In this document: positions 1-10,989 of the stretch, piece after piece
Position numbering within the stretch: the stretch's first letter is position 1
Layout of the letters: the number at the start of each line of letters is the position of its first letter
NCBI RefSeq assembly: GCF_914767665.1
Contig: NC_059501.1
Location: forward strand, 81,132,798 to 81,196,797
DNA from: Harmonia axyridis
Lineage: Eukaryota; Arthropoda; Insecta; Coleoptera; Coccinellidae
Length of the DNA stretch: 64,000 nucleotides
Reading direction: 5' to 3'
Position numbers and translations under genes: made by a program
The notes under the pieces: model-generated
The model's database searches: none
What the model was told of the DNA's origin: nothing
The model's input: the letters and a program-made list of their open reading frames with translations, nothing else

Positions 1-738
1 GTCTTTGGAACTGATATTAAGAATGAATGGGATTGTCCATTTTTCCCTTTCATTTTTAGGCAGCTGACATCATCTGATTTCATGTTGTGGTCGCTCAATA
101 TCCGTTCCTTAATTTCTTCTTCGGAGGTGAAGCTTGCTGCTTTCACCACAATCTTCTTCTTTTTTTCCTCTTTTGGGGAGAAGGAATAATATTTAATATC
201 ATCCACTTTGAATGATTTCCTCAGATTGGTGTAATCAACGTGATTGTTAATAAAAATTTTTGTCTCATCAGCGTAATATTTGATGGTGAATTTATCGTTG
301 GTGACTATTTTCTTCACCATATTGTGGAATTTTCGGCAATCTTCTATTTTGGAGATTACTATAATGGGTGGGCATATTTTCATTTTCTTACCGTTTTCGG
401 GTGCTACATCCGGTAGGGCGCCGGTATCAGTATCCATGGCTTCAACATTAAGAATACCAAATCTGTTTGTTGTCGCAATATTGGAAGGGGCTTGAGTAAG
501 CTGGTTTGGGTGTTTGCATGTCCTTTTCGGACTTTGAAATTCTTGACTTTCTTCGGTCCAGTCAAGTTTAATTTTTTCTACCATGTTAGAATTAGAACAT
601 GCTTCCATTAAAACTTTAGGGTCCATCTTCTTAATGTGAGATAGAACTCGGGTGTTTAACACACCGTCGTTCTTAACCGAACTTTTAACGAATCTTGGTT
701 TCACTTTAATGGTTTTAAACCGTTCACTACAATTTCAC
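1..738 (-). pseudogene. LINE (jockey-like) ORF1 gag-like protein, cut by window edge
   Basis: The minus strand is open from about 738 (a TGA lies just upstream) to the window edge. The first ATG is at 626. The translation contains a proline-led PPIIVISKIEDCRKF block, then KYYADETKIFINNHVDY and YYSFSPKEEKKKKIVV. That order matches the nucleic-acid-binding gag-like domain (the region before the CCHC knuckles) of jockey-superfamily non-LTR retrotransposon ORF1 proteins. The zinc knuckles and the ORF2 reverse transcriptase would lie beyond position 1, so completeness cannot be judged. No frameshift is seen in the visible 245 codons, so the copy may be fairly young. The family is recognised by motif only; the clade is inferred. 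Confidence 0.65.
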
Positions 739-2052
739 ACAATACTGTATAACCGGGGGTCATACACCTAAAACTGCAATTGGCGTCCAATTGAGTCGTG
801 TTCCAACTAGCCAGTCGACAAAATTTAATTTTTTTTCAAGGGTTTTCCCTGGATTGGATTATAACTACTGAGTATATAATACACCAGAGTGACATCTGGC
901 GGCAAAGTTATCGAAGTTTCTCGAAATACTCGGACTTTCGAAGGAGAATGTTCGAAGCTCTATCTTTGGGAAGAAAAAGATACTACTGCCTTAATCGCTT
1001 CCATTAAGTTTTGAAGTGAGATAATTTTTGTTTTCATTGTAGTAATAGTTTCCTACCTTTAGTTAAAAAAATTTCATTAAATGTAGCGAATTACAAAAGT
1101 TAGCATTTGACAATTTCTGACGCTCTGAAGACATTTCAAATAATTAGAGACAATTGATTCATCCAAAATCACAAATCTCTCATTATTTTCATTTCTTGTT
1201 CCGTCTTTACCATAGACGGAAGAATTTTGAACAATAATTTATTGGGAATGAAGAGTCATATGTGACATTTGATATTATAGTTTCTAATCATTTTTAAGGA
1301 ATTCTAGGTTGGTTCTCAATTGAAAAATTGAACTGCCATACAAAAGTTTCTTCCGAAATTTAAAAGAATTCATCGAAAAGAATCCACAGAATTAAAATGA
1401 GTCTGCACTGAAGAACCTAGTGAGAAAAGTAGTGTACACCCGTAAAGAGGTCTCAATATTCCATATAAAATCATTAGTGAATATCAAGTCGAATGGGTGT
1501 CCTATTATATAGAATTGTAGTCGGTTCAATATTCAACGTATTGATTTTTTATACAACACTCAATACTATTTGATCTTTTTATTGATATTTAGTAGTTATC
1601 ATAAGAATTTGTCAAAAAATATTTTTACTCCATACCTTCATGAAAAAAATGTATTCTCCCACAAATTACGTAATCTGTTAAAACACAAAATACCACAATT
1701 ATAGCTATACTTGTTATCGGTTTCATCTTTAAAACCAAATAACATTGTCGTCAAAAACAAAAGAAACCTATACAGTGGGAATCTTGAGAATATTGGCCGT
1801 GGTTGCTAAACTAACACGATGAATTTTGATATGGAACTTTAATTACCAACTGATTGTGAATTTAATATTCAAGGTTGGTGTGTTAAGAAATTACAATACA
1901 AAAAACGACAAAAAAAATCTAATTATCTTTGAACGAAGAGGTACAAACAATATTGCATTTAACGGTGAAACGGAGGAAAGATCCTTAACTGACACCTATT
2001 TATATGTATTTGGAGTTCTTCATGCAAATATTTTGATGAATATTGTGTATCT
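739..2052. other. Non-coding stretch with one TIR-element copy
   Basis: No gene is seen here. Positions about 816-1133 hold a copy of a dispersed element also found at 6671-7040 and 12073-12310. The rest is AT-rich and unrecognised. The short open frames at 798-1007 and 1826-2071 have no recognisable protein features. Confidence 0.5.
816..1133. mobile_element. Dispersed TIR element, copy 1
   Basis: The core (poly-T, then TCAAGGGTTTTCCCTGGATT, then a segment with ACATCTGGCGGCAAAG and ending GAAGTGAGATAAT at 1023) matches the copy at 6671-7040 closely. At 1101-1133 lies the reverse complement of the terminus that opens the copies at 6671 and 12073 (TGTCTTCAGAGCGTCAGAAA). Taken together the copies suggest an element with inverted termini of about 33 bp. 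No coding capacity is seen, so it is a non-autonomous element; its superfamily is unknown. Confidence 0.55.
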
Positions 2053-3008
2053 ACAGGGTGTTTTAAATTAAGTCGGCACCAATCACCATTGTTACTCCGT
2101 TATTATTGATGCTACGATGTTGGTTAAATGGGCAAACTAGTAGCATTTTTAGTGGTCTTCTCGATGCCGAAAACAAACAAAAAATTGACAATCGCGTTGT
2201 CAAAATATTTCATATTTCAATGGAACACCCTATATTTTTTCATGCATTTTGATTCGTAATAACATTCTCAACAAAAAAGCTAATATCACCTTTCTTCCTA
2301 AAGTGGAAAATGAGCGACTTATTTTGAAATATTAATTTCTTTCACTAGTAGAGAAAATTTATTTGTTTTGGCGAATGAACCTCATGATTGTCCAAACAAC
2401 AATTTTTTGTACTTATACGAATGATAATATTTTGTTAATAATAGCAAAATAAGACAGTAAAAAGAAAAAAGTGCGCTGGGATGTGAACTCGTGAAACCCG
2501 TGATCATTATGTAGCACCACTCAATCGACACCACTAAGCTATATGATATTAATAGACAAAACGATAATTTCCATCTTGAAGCCATTCCGCTAGCCGCATT
2601 CATTTTGTGAATGAATAGTGTCAATAGAAGGGCTCAAATATGTGTTCAACAAGAAGGCGGTGTTTTTGACCATTTACTCGATATTTTATAGCGCTTTATA
2701 AAATCCGTTTGTTTGAATGTTTCCTATTAATACAACTGTCTTATTTTCACCTTTACGAAAAAAAGTCAAATGAGCTTTGTTGTTGAGAATGTAATTACGA
2801 ATCAAAATGCATGAAAAAATATAGGGTGTTCCATTGAACAAAAATATCATGTTATGAAATATTTTGACAACGCGACTGTCAATTTTTTGTTTGTTTTCGG
2901 CATCTAGAAGACCACTGAAAATGCTACTAGTTTTCCCATTTAACCGACATCGTAGCATCAATAATAACGGAGTTAGCAATTGGGCCGACTTAATTTGAAA
3001 CACCCTGT
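2053..3008. mobile_element. Foldback element 1 (long inverted repeats)
   Basis: Two arms of roughly 250-270 bp, at 2053-2310 and 2740-3008, are inverted copies of each other at well over 80% identity by eye. The outermost bases are ACAGGGTGTTTTAAATTAAG on the left and the inverted equivalent on the right. A single-stranded copy would fold into a long hairpin. The arms produce the open frame at 2686-3027, which is not a gene. The central 430 bp holds a tRNA-like segment. Non-autonomous foldback or MITE-type DNA element. Confidence 0.75.
2473..2550 (-). repeat. tRNA-like segment (SINE-like) inside foldback element
   Basis: Read on the minus strand this segment has TAGCTTAGTGG, a good pol III A-box. 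About 40 nt later comes GAGTTCACATCCC, a degenerate B-box, followed by CAGCGCAC. I cannot fold a full cloverleaf, so it is more likely a decayed tRNA or a tRNA-derived SINE head than a working tRNA. Confidence 0.35.
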
Positions 3009-3298
3009 ATATTAATTTTTCTCCCAATGTAGATTGATAAAAAAGTGTTGTATGTAGGTACTAACTTATAAGCAGATAACTATTATTATTTCTTAGAAAA
3101 GCGTCTGTGGATGAGATTCGGATGCTACAAATTTAAAACGATTGAACTTTCATATTATCGTTTTTACATGGTCCCAGAAAATATTTTTTTAAGGATTCCA
3201 AAGGTTTATTTTTGGTAAAAATCCAACATAAATTAGTCTCATAGGTTGTCGAGTACAATTGAAAATTTCGTTTAGAATTTGCAGATTTTGCAGTGTCT

Positions 3299-3402
3299 TC
3301 CCAAAAATTTGACTCTAATTGCAATTTTACCAAAATTTGACTCTGATTGCAATTTTACAAAATTTGACCAGTTGTAATTGCAATTAGAGTCAAATTTTGG
3401 TG
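3299..3402. repeat. Cruciform-capable direct plus inverted repeat
   Basis: AATTTGACTCTAATTGCAAT occurs twice in direct orientation (about 3307 and 3335, the second with one change) and once inverted (about 3376-3400). This gives a strong hairpin. No coding function is seen. Confidence 0.6.
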
Positions 3403-3921
3403 TTACACTTTAAACAAAATATTTTCATAAAGGTATCTAGGTAATTCATTAATGAGTAACAAACTACCTACATACCTTTGCTTCTCCCACTATGATCGTA
3501 TGATAGAAGAATGTGTTTCTAATTTTGGAAAAAACCTTATTAATTTCACTGAAATCGAGTTGATTTTGGTCATTCCTTAACTTTCAAACCAAAGCCTTTC
3601 TTAACTTATTTGCAGTCCCTTATTGAAGATTTTTCTTAAATTTTATGTTCTTTTGGGTTTAACCAATATTGGTACAAGTTTCATGTTTTTAAATGCAATC
3701 TTTGAATTTTTTATATTTTAAATTGTTTTTTGAAAAGTTTTTGAAACTGTTTCATATTTGTGTTTGTTGACTTTTATTGTTGCATTTCGTAATATATACG
3801 GAGAATCCTATTCAGTAGGTATACATTTATATAGAAAATTTGAATATTTTCTTTCCAAATACAAAGTAATCCCGAAAAGCGCCTAAATTTTTCGATTCGA
3901 AAATATCAAGATATTTCTCAC

Positions 3922-4009
3922 CTTTCGCATCCTCAACAATGATAATAACAGAAGAAACACAAACAACACCGAACAAAAGCAAAACAACAAACGTGAACGA
4001 AACTCTCAT
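3922..4009 (-). CDS. First coding exon with signal peptide; rest of gene not found
   Basis: Starting at the ATG at 4009, the minus strand encodes MRVSFTFVVLLLFGVVC followed by VSSVIIIVEDAKG. That is a short basic start, a 15-20 residue hydrophobic core and a plausible signal-peptidase site around the VSS. The exon then ends at a good donor (AAAG, then GTGAGA at 3921), leaving codon phase 1. An acceptor would have to lie at lower coordinates. I found no convincing next exon between 1 and 3900, so the gene probably continues off the window. The upstream 4010-4300 is GC-richer and may be 5'UTR and promoter. The product is presumably secreted or membrane-bound; its identity is unknown. It could be a chance ORF, but the signal peptide plus consensus donor argues against that. 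Confidence 0.5.
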
Positions 4010-4825
4010 GTCGAAAAATTAAAAACAAACAAAACCGAACAAACAACAAAACAAAAAAAAAATCACGTCATAACGTAAAAACGCGGAAATCACACCACCC
4101 AAGAAAACCCGACCATCTCGCGCTTTTTCCGCGGTTTTTCTCGATCTTAGGCGGCTCCGACACTAAAACAATCGACGAGCGTCGCTGCCCACTCTCTCGC
4201 GAGAAACGAAAAAAAAAGCGCGAGGACGGAAAAAACAATGGGATACCTCGAACGGATGATGGAAAGATGTTCAAGAAGAGAACCCACGTTGATGCTTGAG
4301 GGTTTATGCAACAGTTCTACTAGTTTGTAACATTTATTGAACGAATTTATGCGTTCGCATCAAGGATGCTCTGGCAAATTGCTCCCGATGACGTCCCCAT
4401 CTTCACACTTTTTTTTTTATTTTCGTCGTGTGAATTTTTTGTGTTACGAAACTGTCGATTCTGGTTTTATTGATCGGTATATGGGTCAATTGATTGGCGA
4501 TTCTGTCGATGGAGGATGTTGTTTATGTTTTCCTGGTAACAAAGGGCAAGGTGGAGTTGCGTTCAGATGAATGGTTGGTTTTATGTTGACTTTCCGTTCG
4601 TAAGTGCTGATGAATTCAGATTGAGCGCAGTGTTTGATATGAGAGTTTTGGTTCGTTTTGGTTATGTAATCGTGTAGAGAAATCAGGAGAATATTTTATT
4701 TTTTTGAAATTAATTCGGTCCTTACTTGATGGAAAGTCATTATTGAATAAGAACCAAATCCTTTGAAAAAATGAATACAAAATTATCAAAAAAAGTTACT
4801 CGTATTATTCGTTGTTACTTTTAAT
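4010..4825. other. Probable 5' region of the signal-peptide gene
   Basis: Positions 4068-4260 are richer in CG dinucleotides than their surroundings (TCTCGCGAGA lies at about 4195). This is the expected position for promoter and leader of the minus-strand exon at 3922-4009. I see no clear TATA box. The remainder is AT-rich with no feature recognised. Confidence 0.3.
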
Positions 4826-5761
4826 GGGTGTTTTTTTTTCGAGGTATATAACTTTAAGTTTGCATTACTGTTCAACATGGCGACTGATTTGACAGCTGTC
4901 AAGTGATTTATTCTCAGTTTGGTTTGGCAATTCATCATGAATAGACTCACGCCTGAACAATGCTTACAAATAGTGCAATTTTCTTACGAAAATAATGGTT
5001 GTGTGCGGAATACGTATCGCGCACAACGTCCATTTTATTTTGTTTAGCGATGAAGCGCACTTCTGGTTGAATGGCTACGTCAACAAACAAAACTGCCGCT
5101 TTTGGAGTGAAGCTAATCCTCAAGTGTATGTCGAAACACCGTTACATCCAGAAAAACTGACTGTTTGGTGCGCTTTATGGGCTGGTGGAATCATTAGTCC
5201 GTACTTCTTCAAAAACGATGATGGCCAAAACGTTACAGTAGGTGATCGGTATAGAGCCATGATTATTAACTTTTTCATTCCTGAATTGAACAACCATGAT
5301 ATCCAGGAGCTGTGGTTCCAATAAGACGGCGCAACATGTCACATAGCTCGTGCTTCAATCGATTTATTGAAAGACACGTTTAGTGACCGCCTAATTTCGC
5401 GTTTTGGACCTGTGAATTGGCCTCCAAGATCTTGTGATTTAACACCGCTAGACTACTTTCTGTGGGGCTATGTAAAGTCATTGGTCTATGCGAATAAGCC
5501 ACAAACCCTTGACCATTTGGAAGATAACATTCGCCGTGTTATTGCCAATATACGGCCACAAATGTTGGAAAAAGTCATCGAAAATTGGACGTCCAGATTG
5601 GACTATATCCGAGCCAGCCGTGGCGGTCATATGCCAGAAATCATATTCAAAATGTAATGCCACAAGATTATCTTGCGGACAAATAAAATTCATGTCAATC
5701 GAATAATCCATCGTTGTTTTATTGCAATTTAAAGTTCTATAGCTCTAAAAAAAAAACACCC
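4826..5761 (+). mobile_element. Tc1/mariner-superfamily element (DUF4817-type transposase), deletion derivative A
   Basis: The element is bounded by inverted ends GGGTGTTTTTTTTTCGAGG at 4826 and the inverted counterpart ending CACCC at 5761. It encodes most of a DDD transposase: FSDEAHFWLNGYVNKQNC (first Asp), GATCH preceded by WFQ-stop-D (second Asp, about 5322), and PPRSCDLTPLDYFLWGY (third Asp, about 36 residues on), ending GGHMPEIIFKM at 5657. The N-terminal start MNRLTPEQCLQIVQF is visible at 4937, but it runs within about 25 codons straight into the catalytic core. Roughly 140 residues (helix-turn-helix and linker) are therefore missing. A TAA replaces the glutamine of WFQQD at about 5322. 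It cannot make active transposase but may be mobilised in trans. Confidence 0.85.
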
Positions 5762-6009
5762 TTTAGTACCATAATAATTGACTCTCATAACACAGTGAAC
5801 AGCTGTTTTGGTGTCGAGGTTTTTTTGAGCTAATTCTATATCAATTTGATGTCCTGAATTCAAATGACGTAGATATTCATTTTCACCTACGAGCTCAAAA
5901 TTTTAAGATATACTTACAATTTTAGAGAAATATAAGTTACATTATTTTAACTTAAATCCGTACAAAATACAATATTATGCCGTACTTAAAAACATTGGAG
6001 AAATCAAAT

Positions 6010-6350
6010 AGTTACTCAACACTTCGAAAGCTTTTTTTCCACGACATTCTTGAATGTTTCTCACCCATGTCTCCTAAATTTTCTGGAAAACGGTGGATGT
6101 GAAAATAGTGTATTATAATACTTATATTGCACCCTAAGGATTTGAAACTATTAAGCATCTGGTTAATCATTTCAACATAGTTTTGAGCTTTATGTTTGCC
6201 TAGAAAAGTTTCTACTAGTGCAACAAATGATGTCCTAGCTTCTCGTTCAACTTGATTCATTGAATTTATGAAAGCAGGATCCTAAATTAATTGTCTTATT
6301 TGTGAGCCAACAAATATGTTGTTTTTGAGCACTGTTTCCAATGTACGTTC
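6010..6350 (-). pseudogene. Fragment of a repetitive insect protein family (FPENLGD motif), frameshifted
   Basis: The minus strand reads NNIFVGSQIRQL, a stop, DPAFINSMNQVEREARTSF, VALVETFLGKHKAQNY, MLNSFKSLGCNISI, a frame slip, then RFPENLGDMGE. This order matches a multicopy arthropod protein family, often annotated as uncharacterised, whose intact members continue into a GERFHQDI motif. Here the stop and the frame slips show decay. I recognise the family by motif memory; its mechanism of spread is not known to me. Confidence 0.5.
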
Positions 6351-6670
6351 TGGATTACATCTAACTATTTTTAGGTTTATAATTCAAATATCAAAAAATT
6401 GTTTCTAATGAAATACTCAAAAAAAAATTACTGAAATGTGATTATCTGTCTCTTGTTTGAATTGATTCTTGATTAATTGATCTGATTTGTTTTACTCTAC
6501 GATTTTGTGCCAACCGAGTCCATACGCAATAATTTATTTCTCAAAATTTACCGAAAGGAAAGACAAAACAATAATGAATGACAAATAAAGAACTAATGAA
6601 TTATCAAATAGATGAAATTACATGAATGAAATGATATTGATTAAAAATTTAGTGTTTCATTAATTAAAAA

Positions 6671-7040
6671 TGTCTTCAGAGCGTCAGAAATTGTCAAATG
6701 CTACCGTTGCGATTGGATAGTTTGACGGTGGTATTAATCATGAGGATCAGATTACCAAGTCATCATCCGCTCATAGGATCAGTCAAGACCCTACTGAAGA
6801 CAAAATTTTATTTTTTTTTCAAGGGTTCTACCTGGATTGGATTATAAGTAGTCAGTATATAATACACCAGAGTGACATCTGGCGGCAAAGTTATCAAAGT
6901 TTCTCGAAATACTCGGACTTTCGAAGGAGAAAGTTCGAAGCTCTATCTTTGGGAAGAAAAAGATACTACAGCCATAGTATAAGGAATGTATACTATGCTA
7001 CAGCCCTAATCGCTTCCATTAAGTTTTGAAGTGAGATAAT
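6671..7040. mobile_element. Dispersed TIR element, copy 2
   Basis: Opens with TGTCTTCAGAGCGTCAGAAA. A head segment of about 130 bp is shared with the copy at 12073, followed by the poly-T/TCAAGGGTT core shared with 816-1023. One internal 20-bp insertion near 6975 (a duplication around TACTATGC) distinguishes it from copy 1. No ORF. Confidence 0.6.
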
Positions 7041-7880
7041 GAAAAAAAATCTAACCTGCTCAAATCATCCAATCGAGATATATTAATTACTCATCTCAGT
7101 AATTGTATATGCATGCATTTTTATAATATTTTACGTAATTGAAACAATGGAATAAAAATAAGTATCGATACAATGCAATTTTCTATAATAATACAAACAA
7201 TGTCTACTAGTTGAAATAATGGCACCTGGCATATGTAATAATCAAAATAATGACCGTCTACCGCACTTGTATCTATCAATTGTACAATTATATTTGAGAA
7301 CGGTGCAATTTATGCATGTGCTTGGTAATTAGGTATCTGTTTATGTATTTTTTCTTTTTCGAATCAAGTTGACTGATTTTTGGGCACATTAGAGATTTGA
7401 ATCTCTTATCCCATCTTATAAAACATTTTGAAAAAAATATTTTTAGTTAGTTATTAATTATTTCAATGAACTGCTTTTAATGCTAATCGATGAGGTTTCT
7501 GTCTTGGTCGAGTGTTCAAGTCATCAATTCGTTATCGATAACTGAAATTCATGGTCGCCAGTTTAGTGAGGTTAAATGTTTGTTGAGTTAATGCTATTCA
7601 ATTGAAAGTACTTAGCTACTTAGTACAAATGGGATATATGTTGTATGTGTATAATTAAACCTTCAGAGCATGCGCGTAAAATGCTTTTAAAAGTGAATTT
7701 ACGGAATTATCTTCAGATATCATTATGCTTCTCTGTTTTTCTTTCTATTAACGGCAGTTTCTTTTTCATTAGCAGGCCTGTGTTGTTGAAGTTTGTACCG
7801 GTTGATCTATGAACGTTTCTCCATGGTGCCATTGTTCCAATAGATAATAATGCTTGGCGCATAATACATCGTGCCAAAAA

Positions 7881-8350
7881 AGTAACTTAAATTGTCAATA
7901 ATTCTTGTACGAACAATTATTAAGGAAAATTTTCGCAACCGTCGATTTCAAATTTCAAAAGCAATTTATCCTGTGCTTTTTTGAATTTGATATTTCTGAT
8001 CCCTACGTCCCGCACCCCTCTACTTAATTTTTTCAAATGGCAATATAGGTACCTATGGATTGTGATACATCAAATGAAAGGTAATGCGATGAGCCTTTTT
8101 ATTGAAAAAATAGGAAGTAATTTTCAATTTGCTATTAGAGTGTAACTTCAATCAGACCAATATTCTTTCACTAATTATTATTAAGGGAAATCCACGAATC
8201 AATGGATTCTTATTTCAAAAGGAGGTGCTGCCCTATGCTTTTTTGAATTTACGATCCACATCCCTCAACTGTTTTTTTTTCAAATTGGAATATATGGATT
8301 TTGATATATCAAATGAAAGGACATTCGATTGCACATTATTGGCGATCTAA
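7881..8350. repeat. Diverged tandem duplication, about 250-bp unit
   Basis: Two head-to-tail units (7881-8140 and 8141-8350) share TAACTT, TTATTAAGG, TGCTTTTTTGAATTT, TATGGATT and ATATCAAATGAAAGG-type blocks in the same order. The short open frame at 8129-8350 falls inside unit 2 and is not a convincing gene. Confidence 0.55.
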
Positions 8351-8584
8351 CTTGTGTACAAATTTTTCTTTTTCTTTTCACACCTGCACATATTTCGCCA
8401 CCCTTGCCATCTATCCCATCTATGATCATAGCCATTTTATCAGATCCAATCTATTGGTGAATCAACTAACTTTTTAGGTTTCCCATAAAAGAACTCACAA
8501 GTTGCTTGAAAATAATTTATAATATCATAATGGGAATCAATGCAAGTAATAATTGTTATCAAAACCTCATTATTCATGTGATAA

Positions 8585-8712
8585 CTTATGGGAAGGGAGA
8601 AAGTAGTGGCCAGCGTAGGACGATACTTTGAATCATAAATGTATAACCAGTTTTTACAATAAAGCATCCAATTTTGGAAAAAAACGAGGAAGGCAAAGTT
8701 GTGCGCCTGTAT
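8585..8712 (+). mobile_element. Mos1-like mariner, 3' end fragment
   Basis: Contains GAGAAAGTAGTGGCCAGCG (the end of the transposase ORF), TGTATAACCAGTTTT, and the terminal GGCAAAGTTGTGCGCCTG. The order is the same as the 3' end of the longer copies at 9549-10067 and 31591-32710. Confidence 0.7.
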
Positions 8713-9017
8713 ATTTTTTTTTTTAATTTAATTCCTATCGTCTTTCTACGAATAACAAGAGTGTGATGTCAGATTCGAAACAACTACTTCAAAATGCAAA
8801 GGCTAGATAGCCCACCCCATATGAGGAAAACATAAGAAAGAAAGGCGAGAAAAAGGTAGAAAATATAGCGTGTAAAGAGAATGTTTAAAAAAATTAGAAA
8901 AGCAATTAAGTGATGTCAGAAGCTTTTGAGCGCTCTAAAGCTGCTTCACTTCAGTTGTTGGATTAGGGAGGCTAGAACCTTCTCGGTCCTACCCTCTGGA
9001 GCAAACATAAAAATTTG

Positions 9018-9101
9018 TGTCAGGTGTGGGGTTCGAACCCACGCTCCCAATCGGGAACCAGAGCTTAAATCTGGCGCCTTAGACCGCTCGGCCAACCTGA
9101 C
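9018..9101 (-). tRNA. tRNA-Leu (anticodon TAA)
   Basis: An 84-nt class II tRNA including the discriminator base. The acceptor stem pairs GTCAGGT with ACCTGAC (7 bp). The D-loop has GCCGAGCGGTCTAAGGC. The anticodon stem CCAGA/TCTGG closes a TTTAAGC loop, with anticodon TAA at 9065-9067. A leucine-type long variable arm follows, then the T-arm GTGGGTTCGAACCCCAC with a perfect B-box. No intron. A TTTTT terminator lies just downstream on the minus strand (9009-9013). All stems are intact, so it should be functional and decodes UUA. Confidence 0.95.
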
Positions 9102-9548
9102 TTGTAGTCAGAGCTTGCGATTGGGTCCAATTGTTGTGATGATAGGATCAGTTGAAAGTTTTGCACGAGGCTTGAAATTATCATTGTTCAATCGAATCTA
9201 AATTTTCACCTCGATGAAATCTGCAATTGACCCTTTCATTACCAGACCTATTTTAATTCCGAAAAAAATTTTTTCTTATAATTTAGCCAAGATCCCTAAA
9301 TATATATATCTTTCACGAAACAAAAAAGGCAAAATTCGTTTTGTCATACTCCATAGTTATGTAGACACATACACTCAATGATTGTTTCTGTTGCTTCAAT
9401 ATGGAGAAAAAAATTATTCAACTCTAGTGAAAAATAAAAAAATTATCAAAAAAAAACAATGAAGATTTTAAATAGAACAATAGCCTCTGAAATAATTACC
9501 ATAAATACCAAAAACTAGATTATTTTCAAAATATTATTGTATTGAAGG

Positions 9549-10067
9549 AAACAATTCACGGTTCCAAGGTCATGCTCAATATTTGGTGGGACCAGCTCGG
9601 CACAGTGTATTATGAGTTATTGAAACCTACTGAAATTATCACAGGCGATCGAAATCGAATGCAATTAATGCGTTTGAGCCAAGCATTGAAAGACATACGG
9701 CCGCAATACAAGGTGAGACATGATTTTACAGCATGACAATGCTCGACCCTATGTTACAAAAGTGGTCAAGACATACTTGGAAACGTTGAAATTGGAAGTC
9801 CTTCCTCATCCTCCTTATTCTCCAGACGTTGCTCTCTCGGACTATCACTTGTTTCGATCAATGGAACCAGCACTTCCGGTCTTATGAAGAAGTGAAAAAT
9901 TGGATTGCTTCGAAAGATGATCAGATTTTTCGTACGCTGCCCGAAAGATGGAAGAAAGTAGTAGCCAGCGATGGACAATACTATAAATAATAATTGTATA
10001 ACCAGTGTTTTACAATTAAGCCTCGAATTTCGGAAAAAACGGCGTAAGCAAAGTTGTACGCCTATGT
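9549..10067 (+). pseudogene. Mos1-like mariner transposase, 5'-truncated and frameshifted
   Basis: Reads IHGSKVMLNIWWDQLG, VYYELLKPTEIITGDR and LMRLSQALKDIRPQY. After a frame slip come HDNARPYVTKVVKTYLETL and LPHPPYSPDVALSDYHLF. These include the second and third catalytic Asp regions (HDN and the YSPDxAxSDYH signature) of the mauritiana/Mos1 mariner subfamily. The 3' inverted terminus ends near 10067. The N-terminal half is absent and several frameshifts make it inactive. Confidence 0.8.
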
Positions 10068-10824
10068 AAATATATCTATCGAAATTTCAAATATCTCATA
10101 GATCATTGCATTGATATGAACGTTCAAATTGAAATTGAATGGCAGGGTTTTCTTCTTTTTCTTCTTCTTTCTCACAAACCCCACTCTGGACAGCAATAAG
10201 CCCCTTGCCAAAACCAGGGGGGAAATGGGCTCAGCAATGATGCTATGTACCCAAAGTCCATATAGAAGGGTTTTCCAACAACAAAAACAACAATAGTAAA
10301 AGTTAGGTTATATTACTTTCGAAACCGCAGAACAGAAAACCCTTTATCGTGGTTTGGCGATTGAATTTCAGCGACTAATTCCGTATAAGGTTTCTGTCTT
10401 GGTCGACCGTTCAAATCTCCCAGAAACACCACAATGTACAAAAAACCGTTTCAAGTCCATTCCAGCGATACCCCTCGCGATAAAGAATTAATTAGAATAT
10501 GAAACTTACTGGTCTCCTAATTAGCATTCATCTCCATTGTTCTAAAACAGACAAGTCGACTACGAAACGTTTCGGTGTTAGGAGATTTATGAGAGAATTC
10601 GCAATAGCGCGCAATTTGAATTGAAACGATGTGACACCGCCGCGCGAAGGAAGCTGTGGCCTTTGGCGTTTGAAACGACCGTAAACAGTCGGTCATTAAG
10701 GTTTAGATTGGGACTAGGTGTGACGTAATCGACATTGTGAAGGATTATATGACGTTTTGTCAATTGAAACTGAATTAGTGTTTTACATGGATTTCCGATG
10801 TGATTATGGATTTGGTGGGACCTC

Positions 10825-10847
10825 AGAGTAATAAACATAGATAGAGG
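10825..10847. repeat. Solo terminus of the AATAAACATAGATAG MITE
   Basis: AGAGTAATAAACATAGATAG followed by AGG is identical to the terminal repeat of the MITE family. It stands 165 bp outside the next full copy with no partner of its own, so it is probably a remnant of a deleted or nested copy. Confidence 0.55.
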
Positions 10848-10989
10848 AATTCTTTTTCAATATTGGAATGGAGAGGCAGGGATCATCACGAACATACCGA
10901 TTAGTCTTTTCCATGTCCTTTTTCGTTCTCAATAACTTTGGACGACCAGGTTTTGATTTATCTAATGTTGAGTTTGTACTGATTTCCCC

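Noticed and set aside
2686..3027. 113-aa minus ORF
   Set aside because: Lies wholly within one arm of foldback element 1; no protein similarity seen.
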